Assembly: GCF_000276665.1 (NCBI RefSeq)
Contig: NW_004955481.1
Coordinates: 1,244,172-1,308,171 of the forward strand
Length of the DNA: 64,000 nt
Direction of reading: 5' to 3'
Source: Chinchilla lanigera
Taxonomy: Eukaryota; Chordata; Mammalia; Rodentia; Chinchillidae
Of the stretch, positions 45,350-56,399 are shown piece by piece. The notes under the pieces are model-generated. The model made no database searches. It had not been told where the DNA came from and worked only from the letters and a program-made list of their open reading frames with translations. The position numbers were made by a program, and so were the translations under genes. Position 1 is the stretch's first letter. The number at the start of each line of letters is the position of its first letter.

Positions 45350-47745
45350 GATTCCTGATGCTAAAACAATTTCAGAGCCACAGTTCTATGAAACCGAGAG
45401 CCACAGGCCTCACAATTCCACATATGTAAAGCATTTTCCTCACACGCCAAAGGGCCTCTGTTCAGGTGGGGCTGGGACTGAGCTGGATTAGACTCTTCTG
45501 CTCTCTCTCGGACACTTCAGCCCCCAAACAAGCGTGGCACATGATTAAAGCCATTATTCCCTGCACCATAAGCTCATACATTTTTCAGATATGGAGGAGA
45601 CAAAGCCCGCATAGGCTGAAATTAAATCCCGAAAAATAGGTTACCTGACAATTACTTGTTTCTAAGTGGGGCATGATCTGGTGGTAGGAGCGCTGGGTGG
45701 CTGCTGGGGCTGCGCCTTCTCCTCCCAACTTAGTGCCTCTTAACCTCTCTCAGTCCCTTGGTTTCGAAGCGGGATAATAACTCTTCCCACCTCCCTCCCT
45801 CCACGGGCTGGAGGAAGGCGTAATGAATCAACATCTGAAGCACTCTGAAGAGGCCGGGCTCGGGATGCCGTGTGAGTACACAGCATCACCAACCACCTCT
45901 CGAATCTACATCGAGCTGATTTATTTACCTCCCATGAAAGAGACAACAATCATCATATTTACACTTCATGCTGTAGCTTCCTGCATTTCCCCACAGCACC
46001 CCTCTCTCTGCATTGCTAAGGGCTCCATTAAGCGTGCTGCCTTTCCACAGAAGAGAACCTCAGCCTCTCTCTTGCCTTAGGGATCACAGCCTTCTTCTCC
46101 ACCTCACAACCTGCCGCCACAAACCCCTGTGCATGGGAGGCTGCAGCCTCTCCGGGGAAGGAAGAAGGAATGAATTCTATAGGCAAAAGAGGCTTCCTTG
46201 GAAGTCAAACCCTGCCAGTAATTAAGAAGCGAAGCAGAGGTGCGTGAAAGGTAAATGGATGTTATTTAAATGCTGTATCATTTAAAGAGCGCCCTGGCAC
46301 TTGAGTTCCTCATTACCGCGCAGGGCTGGGCCAAGGATTGGTGGCAATTGGACTAGGGCAGGTGGGCCTAACCTGCTGGGCCGGGGGATGGGCAGGACGC
46401 ACTTTCCAGTTATTGCTGTTGGAGGGAGAATTGGATTTTCCCCTCCTGTCTGGCTTTTGACAGCCCCCTCCTTTTCAGCAGCATTCAGTACTTGATGGCC
46501 TTACACAAAAAATAATATTAAAGGAAAAAGAGAAAGGAGAAGAATGAAAGGAAAAGGTTTGAAAGGTTCTTATTAGTTCTGGCAATTTGAAAGGGCACTG
46601 GTCCTCAGACATCGGAGCCTGGCCTGGAGAACCCAAGGGGGCCAGCGTGTTTGATGTTCTATAGCAACGGGGTCCGGCGCAAGAGCTCCTTGGGTGCCAC
46701 CTGCCAGGAGAAAGGATAAATGGGTGTCTCTCAGAGCACAGCCCAGGGGCTGATTTCCCCACTCCTAATGCATGAGGGATATATCAACAGAGGTCCCCTA
46801 AAGAATGATATCTCTGTTTCCATGCTAATCCTGAGCTCCACAAGAAGAGACACTTCTGTCTGAAAAGCAGGTAGGGGACACCAGGGCTCAAAAGCTGCAT
46901 GCAAGTGTTCTGGTCTTCTCCTAGGAGGAAGCAGGGGGCTAGGAAGGGCAGCAGAGGGTGGAGTGGAGGGACCCAGCATTTCCACCCCTCCAGCACAGCC
47001 CACCTCTAGGCTCCTTGAAGGCCGATCTTCAGCTCTTGGAAAACAGCGCGTCCTTGTGTCACTGCTGGGCTTGTCAGCTTATCTCCCCAGTGCTTTGAAG
47101 ATCAAAACCCTCAATCTCTTTAGCTAAAAACTTTGTTGAGGGAACAATACCCATCGAGGTGCAGGACATGGTGCCAACTCTCTCATTAAAGTGTCTTTCA
47201 GCATGAAAACTCACTGCCGATGACAATGGGCACTTGGCCACTGCAGTTTAGAGTAAGACGCCGAAGAAAGGAGAGGAAAACAGCTGTGTCCAGGTCAAAA
47301 CAGATTAAATTTATCGCTGGCAGAATGTGGCCAAAAGCTGTTGACTGCATGGTTGGTGCTGCTTTTTCTGCTCTTAAAAGTGGTTTACGAAAATGTTCTT
47401 CCTGTTGGAAATATACCTCCCCCGCCCCTCAGAAGACCTGGCCCCTTTTGTGATGGGCTTGTGTTCTTTGGAGCTGTAGCTGTCATTAAGTGATTTTTTT
47501 TTTTTAAGTGTCACTAAGCATACAATGTAATTGCAGCTGAGGCAGGAGAAAGCGGACACAAGGAACTATTTGGGAGTAGAGAGGAAGTATAGTGCTGTGC
47601 TATACAGTGAGAATTCTAACAGAATAGTCCAGGAGCAAAGGAATCTAGTTGTTAACAGGTAAGATGGAAAACAGAATGAGCCATGGCTCCCCTCACTGAC
47701 CTAGCCCAAGGAACATGAGAGAATTCAAGACGGTGGAAAGACAGG
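45350..47745. promoter_or_regulatory. Repeat-poor intergenic region with conserved-looking patches
   Basis: No SINE, LINE or LTR recognised across 2.4 kb. Patches at 45530-45680 (gattaaagccattattccct, acctgacaattacttgtttc) and 46215-46350 (gatgttatttaaatgctgta, tcatttaaagagcgccctgg) combine AT-rich motifs with CpG. Candidate non-coding conserved elements; inferred only. Confidence 0.3.
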
Positions 47746-47746
47746 T

Positions 47747-47975
47747 GGTATGAGTTTCCTAGAGCTGCTGAAATAAGTGGACACAAACTGGTTGGCTGAA
47801 GAGAGCAGAAATCTATTCATTCTGTCCAGTCTTCCCTAATTCAAGAGGATCACTTCTTCAGATCCTTAGCATAACAACATCTGCAAAGACCCTTTTTTCA
47901 CATAAGGCCGCATTCACAGGTTCTGGGTATACACATCTTTTGGGGAGGCACCATTTAACCTACTATGCTGGCCGA
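47747..47975 (-). repeat. MaLR/MLT-type LTR remnant
   Basis: gagtttcctagagctgctga, cacaaactggttggctgaag, acatctgcaaagaccctttt, cattcacaggttctgggtat, ggcaccatttaacctactat: reversed ancient LTR with an internal deletion. Non-coding. Confidence 0.7.
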
Positions 47976-47979
47976 AGCC

Positions 47980-48660
47980 ATCTGGAGATCTGCTCCCAGG
48001 ACAGTACCTTCTGACTAGAGAGCCCCCCACTGGCTCTTCTACCTGCCAATGGGAATTTCTGAGCATTCCTAGGGGCTCTTGTGATTTGGGGTCCATTATA
48101 CAGCCACAGGGACATTTATCTTTTCCTCAAAGCCACACTGCACCTTCCAAAGCCATGCTGCCATCTCTGAGTGTCACTCAGCCCTGAGTCCTTTTTCCCT
48201 GAAGTGGTTTCTAAGGTGACAGGCCACAGCAGAGCCTCATGCCCACAGGCGCCCCAGAGGAGGAAGGGAACCAAAAGGAAAGTACTAAACCAAGCGCTGA
48301 AATCAAGATGCTCCTTACCCGGAGCTCTGTGTCCTGAGGATCAAGGTTAGAGCTTTGTTCCCCTCTGCAAAAGCTCTCCAGACAGCCTTTTCTTCAGAGA
48401 AAAGGGGTGGATGTTCATTGCAGTCTAGAAAGAGACTCTTCCGTTGAGTCAAAACCACCTTACCTGCAATGCTACTGCTCATCGCTGTCCCAGATTTGCC
48501 TTCGTGAGTCCTAGAAATGCAGGCCACACCGGGCTCCAGAAGCTGCCTCATTCTCATCAGTTGAGGGCTTGAAAATGTCCCCGCAGAGGTCACAGGGCAC
48601 CAGTAGCTGGGCCAGACCTATCACAGGGATTTCAGTCTTTCCTAAAGCATGAGTAACAAG
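47980..48660. other. Intergenic DNA, nothing recognised
   Basis: No gene or repeat that I can support. Confidence 0.4.
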
Positions 48661-48664
48661 CACC

Positions 48665-48840
48665 GGTGCATTTTAAAAATCCATCCTGCTATTTGTTAGG
48701 TATATTATGCATATTATTTCTAATCCTCACAACAAGCTGGGAGGCACTGATATCATCCCCGCTTTATATACCAGGGAATAGATTTTGAGGTAAGTAGAAG
48801 ATGTGGGATTTGAACCCAGATTTGTCTGACTGCAGTCAGA
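48665..48840 (+). repeat. MIR SINE remnant
   Basis: taatcctcacaacaagctgg, catccccgctttatatacc, gggatttgaacccagatttg, tctgactgcagtcag. Confidence 0.85.
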
Positions 48841-48849
48841 TTATCTTCG

Positions 48850-49388
48850 CCGTGTGCCGCCTCCCTCCTGGGCAAAGGAACATTCTGCCTCCTACGCCCC
48901 GGGGGCTGAAGAGTAGGGACAGAATGGATGTCCTCAAAGCAGGGTGAGAAGGAAGCCGAAACTCCAGCTTCATGTCTAAACGAAGCAATAATGTTTTATT
49001 TCCATTTTCTTGAACATATAGTTCAGTCACACTTGGTTTAAAAAAAAACCACACAACTGGTTCTTGAGAAATGTCAAATATTACATTTCAGTGGACGTGT
49101 ACAGAACAATCAAAATGTTGAACATCCCCAAACAGATGCAAACCTTCATCAGAGTCTCTTCCAAAGGCACATCACTGAGGTTTGAAAAGAGCAGCTCGTG
49201 TTTCCAGTCCAGCTGATTTCTCTCACATGTAAGCACCAACCTCCAAAGTCTGCTCCCTCAGAGAAAATCCAAGACAGTTGTCCTTATCTAGGGGCAATGT
49301 ATTCCAAGATGTCTCGTAGAGGCTTGGAACTTTAAATGGCACCATGCCTAATATATACTGTGTTTTTTCCCTTACATACATACCCACA
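48850..49388. other. Intergenic DNA, nothing recognised
   Basis: No gene or repeat that I can support. Confidence 0.4.
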
Positions 49389-49405
49389 ATAAAATTCAAT
49401 TTATA

Positions 49406-49664
49406 GCTGGGCTTGGTGGTGCACACCTGTAATCCCAACACTTGGGAGGCTGAGGCAGGGGGATCCTTGTGAGTTCGAGACCAGCCTGGGTTACAAAGTG
49501 AGCTCAAGTTCAGCCTGAACTGAATAGCGAGACCCTCTCTCAAAAAAAAAAAAAAAAAAGGACGAGTCTTGGGCAACCCACTCAGGCCCCCCTTCTGTCC
49601 CTCTCTTGGACAGAAGCTTTCTTTCCCTCAATAAATATATTTTGCTTTTAATCTCTGTTATTCC
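49406..49664 (+). mobile_element. Chimeric B1 retroposon with 105-bp 3' extension and perfect 16-bp TSD
   Basis: TAAAATTCAATTTATA occurs at 49390-49405 and 49665-49680. The insert is a B1 (gctgggcttggtggtgcaca ... cgagaccctctctc), its A run (about 49542-49558), then about 105 bp of foreign sequence. That sequence includes AATAAA (49630-49635) and stops about 30 nt after it, where a cleavage site would be expected. The 3' piece resembles the R/U5 end of an ERV LTR (ctttctttccctcaataaat) but is not assigned. Confidence 0.88.
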
Positions 49665-49691
49665 TAAAATTCAATTTATAAATTAAGCACA

Positions 49692-49837
49692 GCTGGGCAT
49701 GGTAACACACGCCTGTAATCCCAACACTTGGGAGGCTGAGGCAGAAGGATCAATGCGAGTTCAAGGCCAGACTGGACTATATAGTGAGCTCAAAGCCAGA
49801 TTGAACTACATAGTGAGACCCTGCCTCAAAAAAAATT
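49692..49837 (+). repeat. B1 SINE
   Basis: gctgggcatggtaacacacg ... aggctgaggcagaaggatca ... tgagaccctgcctcaaaaaa. Confidence 0.95.
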
Positions 49838-49892
49838 AGGCAAAGTAGGAGATCAGCAACTATAATTAATAATAAAGTAAATCAATTACAAT

Positions 49893-50008
49893 GAGCTGGG
49901 CATGGTGGCACGTGCCTATAATCCCAGTATTCTGAGAAGCTGAGGCAGGAGGATTTCAAGTTCAAGCCTAGTCTGGATAATTTAGTGACATAGCAAGACT
50001 CTGTCTTT
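49893..50008 (+). repeat. B1-type SINE, diverged
   Basis: agctgggcatggtggcacgt, cccagtattctgagaagctg, agcaagactctgtctttaa. Lacks the internal duplication. Confidence 0.85.
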
Positions 50009-50024
50009 AAAAATAAGGTAGGGA

Positions 50025-50130
50025 AGGAGCTGGGGATTTAGCTCAGTGGCACAGCGCCTGCCTGGCAAGCGAAAGGTTGTGAGTTTGATTCCCGGTACCG
50101 GAGAAAAACCAAAAAAACAAAACAAAACAA
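50025..50130 (+). repeat. ID SINE, young type, with perfect 16-bp TSD
   Basis: gagctggggatttagctcag, tggcacagcgcctgcctggc, gtgagtttgattcccggtac, then an A/C-rich tail. AAAAATAAGGTAGGGA flanks it (50009-50024, 50131-50146). Confidence 0.97.
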
Positions 50131-50148
50131 AAAAATAAGGTAGGGAGA

Positions 50149-50220
50149 GGCTGGAGACCTAGCTCAGTGAGAAGGCTATGAGTTCAATTCCCAGTACTGC
50201 AAAATAACTACTACAACAAC
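50149..50220 (+). repeat. ID SINE, internally deleted
   Basis: ggctggagacctagctcagt directly joined to gagttcaattcccagtactg. Confidence 0.75.
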
Positions 50221-50224
50221 AATA

Positions 50225-51560
50225 ATGATAATATATTGTAAAGAAAGTTACATGAACATGGTCTCTCTCTTTTCCTTCCAAACTGTACCGTACTCATCCT
50301 CCTCATGATGAAGTGAGATGATACAGACTAATGTGACAAGATGAAGTGAGTGACGTAGGCTTTGTGTTGTAGCATTAGGCTGTTACTGACCTTCCCCATT
50401 GATCTCTGGAAGGCTGTTCTGAGTAGCACAATGAGATCGCACGACATCTTTCTCCAACCTGCTGGAGGGTGCGAATCATCCTCTTGTCCCACGTATCCCC
50501 AACACCTATGATACCCTCATTCATTATCCACTTAGTAGCCATTTTGGGTTATCACATCATGGTATCGCTGTACTTTTGTGCAAGTAACCCTCAGAACAGC
50601 GTGCAGTTTAAAACATATGAATTATTTCTGGAATTTTTCATGTAGCGTTTTCTGATTCCTGTTGATTGCAGGTGATTGACAGCAGAGAAAGTGGAACAGC
50701 AGGTGAGGGACACCCCTGCAATTATTATCGCTGCATGTGTACGGGTGCTTTACATTTTCTCCTTCTCCTAGAGCACTGGGCCGGAGCCTCACTTCCACCT
50801 GTGAGGTGGGAGGGACAGACCTCATCTCACTGTACAGAGGAAGAGAGCGGGAAATGAAGGAGGGTCCCTCAAGAGAGGCAAGACAGTCATCAGATGTCTT
50901 CTTTCCTCCACTATCCTCCTCGAAGGGTTTTCATTGCCCCTTTTCAAGCTTCAGGGTCCTGAAAAGATCTGGCCACTTGATATCTCACCACGGAGTTGGG
51001 AAAGGAGAAAGCAAGATAAGAGAGGGAGAGAGAAGATAATGTAAGAAAGGGAAAAACTATAGTGTCACTAAAGCTCAAGGCTTGACTACAGTTTCTTCCA
51101 GGGACACGGGAGACCAGCAAGAACAGCTAGGCTCCGTCGAGCAAGTAGAAGACAAAGTCTTTTGAAATTAAATGTTCTTTCCACATGCAAGCTCTTTCCT
51201 CAGGACCACGAACCCGCCCTCAGCAACGACAGAGCGGGCCCCGGAGAGATCTGGAAGGCTGGCAGCAGCTCGTCCCCTCTGGTGTGCCTGTGGCCAGAAC
51301 AGATCTCAGTCGCAGATGCTTCTCTGAGGTCATATTGTCTAATGAATTAAGGTTAACACCGCACAGCAAAAGAAAGGGCACTGAACTTTACTCTGCTTCT
51401 GAGTAAATACTTTGGGGATTGTTCCTCCTGGTCGCCAAATACTAGTAGCTTCACTGAACAACATGCTGATGGCTGCCTGTGGGCCTTTGGAAAACACGAA
51501 TGGATCCGTCCTTCCCTGAGAGGGTCAGACTGGTCCTTGCCTCATGCAAAATGCCCAGCT
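50225..51560. other. Intergenic DNA, nothing recognised
   Basis: Contains an exact TGATTGACAG (50673-50682). No gene seen. Confidence 0.4.
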
Positions 51561-51567
51561 CACAAGG

Positions 51568-51640
51568 TTGTAGGTGTAATTCAGTGGTAGAGCCAGCTGC
51601 CTAGCACACAAGAGGCTCTGGGTCCCATCTCCTGCCTCCC
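51568..51640 (+). repeat. ID-like SINE fragment
   Basis: aggtgtaattcagtggtaga, gctgcctagcacacaagagg, ctctgggtccc. Confidence 0.7.
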
Positions 51641-51899
51641 CCTCCCCTCCTGCAGCCCCCTCCTGGCATGCACAAAAAAGCCAAACAGTCACACTTTTAA
51701 AAATTCAGTTGGTTTAATAATTCCAGTAATTCCTGCCCAGAGGGGCCCTGGTTCTTGCAGCAATGCATACCCAGAGCGTAGTCCCTTCCCCCATGACCTG
51801 AGAGAACCCTCCCTGGAAAAGAATTCCCCATAGCACACATTTCTATTTCTGGGGACCACTCTGCTCTTGCACACGGAAAAATGGGGAGGGAGCTGAGGT

Positions 51900-52460
51900 T
51901 TACATGGTCATTTGTGTTACAGTAATGAAAGCCTTGAAATGATCACAAAAGGAAAACGGGAAAATATGCCTCCTAAAAAGAGCCAAGGCAAATTATTATA
52001 GCAACCAAATCCTAAAAGGAATTTTCAAGTAAAAATATGGCTCATGTGAAGTTGTTATGGCAACTGACATTTAAAAGTAACTGGATTTGGGCAAGTTTCT
52101 TTCTCCACCCTCTCTGCAAAGTCTTGCAGGAACTTCATGCTAAAATTATGCTTTAATTTTAATTAGCCAAATAGGTCATAAATATAGCTCATTCCCAAAT
52201 CCTTACAATTCCTACTTCATGAGCAGTTGATCTGCTAATGAGAAAATATTTCTACAAAAACCCACTTACCATTAAGAACTCCTATCCAATATTTTTCTAA
52301 TATAATTTATCAATTTAAACACATTGCATAATGTGATATTCTGTAGCATTCCATTACAATGATAAATAGCAGTTGGGGGGAAAAAAACCAAGAGATTAAA
52401 CATATTGCAAGCAATGTAACTGTATTTAAATAACTCAAACTACTGCCGAGGAAAACACAC
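51900..52460. promoter_or_regulatory. AT-rich repeat-free block, candidate conserved element
   Basis: Rich in TAAT/ATTA (taattttaattagcc, gctaatgagaaaatattt) with an RFX X-box-like GTTGTTATGGCAAC at 52051-52064 and a related half-site attatagcaacc at 51994-52005. No repeat family fits. Conservation not tested. Confidence 0.35.
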
Positions 52461-52469
52461 TGTTCTCAT

Positions 52470-53290
52470 CCTCAAACACAGTCTAAACTCAGAGCTGCAT
52501 ATCCTTGACTGTAAGGGTATTAATAGGACAGAAAAGGGGGGGCAGTAAGAGATGGCAGGCAACTTCACAAGAAATAAAATTTCTATTAGGCTTTGTTATG
52601 AGATTACATCAAAGCAATTCATATGTTTTAATCTGGGGAGAGAAAGAGCAGCTACTTGGGGTTTGTGCCTAGGGGCTGCCTCTGTGTACTGAACCAGATA
52701 GTTTGCATAATGAACACTTTTCATTCAATCAGAATCTCCCACTCAAAAGGTCCCAAGAACGGGCTCATAGCGTTTATCTGCTAGCTCCACCTGCTGGAGA
52801 AATAGTATATTACAGGAAGAAAAGGACTCCCGGGTAGCGTCTCAAAGCCACTATTCTAAGTTCAGGCCCAAAAAGTTAGAAACCTGACTTTCAGCGTCTC
52901 CTTGCAGGGCGAAAGGGCATCTTTAAAATACCAGAGGGTACCGCCCTTCAGAACGCCTTTGGGAACCAGGGAGGGCTGGCGGGGTAGAGCGTGGCGTGAA
53001 AACCCTTGCCCTTTCCTCTGGTTCCTCAATTAGAGATTTTAGAAACTGCCTTTTGCATGCTGGGGCAAAGCCCAGGCAGACTGAAGTTGCTAGAAGACAG
53101 TCTGCCCCGAGTGACAGGTGGACAAAGTCACTTGGTTTGAACTTGCAGTTCCTGCTTGGCTAGTCATCGTTCAAGTTTCCCAGCTGCCTGAGGCTTCATA
53201 CGATCAAAAGAGGGGTGAGGTGGGGAAGGGAGGTTACCAAATGGAACTGAATTTCCACGCACAACGGAAAACTTAAAGGCTGAGCAAATC
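52470..53290. other. Repeat-free intergenic DNA
   Basis: Unique sequence without coding signal, leading into the CpG island. Confidence 0.4.
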
Positions 53291-53299
53291 GTTTTTGAA

Positions 53300-53520
53300 A
53301 AACTGGCGCAGAGGCTCGGCTTGGAGGAAGGAACGTCCAGGGCGAGCCGGCTGCGCCAGGACCCTGGGCTGCGGCCTAATCCGCCTTTATCCGAGGGTTT
53401 AGCGCGGCTCGCTCCGCTACCTCTCCCGGCGCTGCTTCACCTGGCTGCGTCCCGGCGTCCCGGAGGGAGGCCGCGCCGGGAGGAGGGCGAGCGACATCAA
53501 GCCGTGTGAAACTGTTTTCG
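53300..53520. promoter_or_regulatory. CpG island, intergenic
   Basis: About 25 CpG dinucleotides in ~215 bp (from actggcgcagaggctcgg to gagcgacatcaagccgtgtg) against a CpG-poor, AT-rich background on both sides. No TATA box or gene model was matched. Could be a promoter of an unannotated transcript or a CpG-rich enhancer. Confidence 0.6.
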
Positions 53521-53900
53521 AAAACCTGGGATGATCATTTAAATGTTTAAAATATGCACATGGTAATTCAAAACTAATTACCCTGAGCACATTTGAAACA
53601 TTTATGCCATCATCTCTGGATCCTGCCTACTGATTGTGCGCCGCGGCTCACTCTGGCGTTTCTATAAACTGCTTCAGCGATTTTAACTTCCAGGCTAAAT
53701 CAGGCAGCCGCGGGCTCTGCCTCCCGCCCCGGCTGGTGGAGAGACCCCTTCCCCTGACTTCCAGCAGAGCAGGCAGTGCTGCGTTTCCCTGGAGAGCCAT
53801 TTGTCATGGTCTTGTAGTTCTGGCTGCGGAATCATTGCTCTTATTGCTGTTCATAATTGTCATTTCCATTACTTAATTTAGGCTAAAATGACCTCTCTCC
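53520..53900. promoter_or_regulatory. Candidate conserved block beside the CpG island
   Basis: Repeat-free, with aaaactaattaccctgagc, catttaaatgtttaaaatat, tcataattgtcatttcc and ttacttaatttagg. Position and motif content suggest regulatory DNA; inferred. Confidence 0.35.
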
Positions 53901-54197
53901 CTACTGATTCCTTTTCTCCTCGTCCCCCCAGCTCATCTTCCTTCTTCTTCCACGTGGCTTCCAGCTCCTGATCCATGCAGGCACGTGGAAAAGTTCCCTT
54001 GACATTCGTATCCCACCTGGCTACTTCTCCACGCAAAGGTGAACGTGGGACACGTTTTCGGGTTTCACAAGGTGGCCATCAGCCATCTTGAGAAGCAGGA
54101 TGGAAGTGGGCCGGTGTGAGTGTGCGGCAGCCATCTCTGAGCAAGCGTGCGTTACGCTGCCACAGCGAAGGAGCCTGTGAGGCACAGCTGAGGCACG

Positions 54198-54238
54198 CAC
54201 GTGCACACCACACACGTGCACACACCGCCGGACACGTG
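54198..54238 (+). promoter_or_regulatory. Three CACGTG E-boxes in a CA-rich stretch
   Basis: Perfect palindromes at 54198-54203, 54213-54218 and 54233-54238. They lie in a CA/GT-rich context, so they may simply be part of a decayed microsatellite. Confidence 0.4.
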
Positions 54239-54269
54239 CACACACGCCTCAGACACGCAGCAAACTCAG

Positions 54270-55770
54270 TTTGCAGACTGCGCTAATTAGACCTAGGCAG
54301 GTCCTGGAGCGGATTCATCTCTCCCTTTTCCAGAATAAAATGAGTTCTCTCCCTGTGAGGGTACCAAACCAGCATGCCGGGGGCTAAGCGCCCAAGAAAG
54401 GTGAGCTGTAGTGAAAATCACTTCGATTTCCCAAATCTAGTCAAGCAGACCAGTCAGTCTCCAGCTGGGGAGCTGCAATTGGAAAGAGCACAATTCTAGA
54501 GTCAAGAAATTAGCTCTGGCTTCTAAGTATGTTCCAGGAAACTGACGATTGAGGGCTTGCTCCTTACCAGCGCTTTGAAGATGCCAGTGGTGGGTTTTAG
54601 ACATTTTAGGAGTATAAAGCCAGGTTAGAGTCCCACAGTCAGCTGAAGTTTGACAGAGTGATATTACCAGGTTTAAGTAGAGCCATTAAGAGACTCCTCA
54701 TTATCCATATACCGCCGCTCCTGAAGTTATCACATGAGCCACAAGGCAAGAGAGAATTTTCATTCCATCAACAAGAGAGGGAGCCAGTCTATCTTTGTCC
54801 AAAGGAAATGAGCAGCCCAGCATGAAGCTTGTGAGGAATTGAGTGTACAACATTCCAATAACATCCCCTGCAGGATTTGCTCAGCGATTTAGTTGGCTAA
54901 GCAGAGGCGGCGGCACGAGAGCAATCTTCCTGTTACCTGGCTTGCAGAAACAGCAGCTCCAGGAGCAACCCAGAGGTCAGTTAATGACAAAGGACACTCA
55001 CAAAGACCTACATTCCTCAGGGCTCAATTATTAAGCTCCAAGGAAATCAAACTCCAGGAGGTTCTCCTGATGTTCAGCAATCTCGTTTATTATTTTCCTG
55101 CAAAGATCTGCCTCTCCCCCCGAGCTAATGTCCATGGTGTCACCTGAACCTAATTTACCTTCTACGCAGCGCACCGTCCCATGGCTTGAGATGGACTTCT
55201 CTGTTCCTCCCGCCAGTCCATTTTTACGCCTTCACAATGACAGCTCACAAGTTGCATGGTGGCCTTCACAAGCCTGTCTCCTCCCCTCCGCTGGACTCTT
55301 CCCACACCAAGTACTCAATCTGCTCTGAATTATTGTTTAGAAAAAGTGTTCCTCATTTTGTGAACCTTCCCCTTACAGATCAAAATTGAGAGAGAAGGGG
55401 CCGGATCTTATATTTCCTTTGCATTGTTCCTGGCATCTCAGATGGTGTCCCTGCGTGGAGACACCCGTGTTAGATATACTGACAGAACTCGTAGTTTTAT
55501 GGCTGCAGTTAGATGACCCAGCACACCCCCAAACCCTGAGCAAAAATTGCACCCACCCCCTTCTGATGTTCCTGGCATCCTATAACTTGCCCAAAGCCTG
55601 ATTTATTGCTCCTGCTGTAAAGTGTATCTGCTCTAAGCCTCACTTAAAAGCTACCACTTGGCAGAAGATCAAGTTAGAAGTGCAGGATAGGATAGCAGGT
55701 GATGTTGGGGGTAGGCAGGGATGGGGAGGGTGGGGTGGAGCAAATAATTGAAGCTCGGAGAGCTACCGGC
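54270..55770. other. Repeat-free intergenic DNA
   Basis: No SINE or LINE recognised over 1.5 kb. Several AT-rich patches (gcgctaattagacctaggc, ccattaagagactcctcatt). No gene. Confidence 0.35.
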
Positions 55771-55779
55771 TCAATATTT

Positions 55780-56340
55780 AACCTAACTGGTAATTTGCTG
55801 TGACAATTATGCCGCGAACAGAACACTACTACTATGCAAGAATGTCGCTCTCTAATTAAGAGGGCTCTGCTTTTCTAGTCACCCGCACTTTAATAACATA
55901 CACAAAATGAGACTCGGCTCCAGGAGCTAAAGGCTCCATTAGGAGGCATGTGCAGCGCACGGCTGTGGTGTGCACATCGCCAGTGAGCGATACCGCACGG
56001 TTAAGCCTGCTAACACCTTCAATTCGCCCTCCGATGGAGACGGGAGAGCGGCTGTGCAGGCCCTCGCGCCACGAGCCCCGTTTGATTGACAGGCGTCTTC
56101 CCGGAAAGCCTGCGCGTGCCTCCACTGCAAATGGACACGCTTTCCCACAGACCTCTTTCAACCAGGAAGGCTCAGTGTGGTTTGATCCTTGAAGAGTAAC
56201 TTTAATAAGGGTTTTCTCACAAATAAAAGGCCGCGGGAACGAATCCTCCTCTTTAAGATGGAGGGTGAGACCAGAAGCAGGGGCCGGGTGCACTGCGCGC
56301 ACATGCCCTGTTAGCCAAACCTGGTTGAGACAAAAGAATT
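55780..56340. promoter_or_regulatory. CpG-bearing conserved-looking block with PBX-MEIS site
   Basis: Mixes AT motifs (ggtaatttgctgtgacaatt, ctctctaattaagagg) with many CpGs at 55945-56120 and an exact TGATTGACAG at 56083-56092. Repeat-free. Open frames here have no recognisable protein. Confidence 0.4.
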
Positions 56341-56399
56341 ATTCTTAACATCATGGTTATACAGGAGAATGCTACCATCTTCTAAATGGACTGCTAGAG

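Noticed and set aside
54198..54238. E-box triplet as a strong CLOCK/MYC-type enhancer
   Set aside because: The CACGTG sites are embedded in a decayed CA/GT microsatellite where they can arise by chance, so this is kept only as a low-confidence feature.
55856..56302. 148-codon minus-strand open frame in the CpG-bearing block
   Set aside because: No recognisable protein family and no splice signals; the sequence looks like conserved non-coding DNA.
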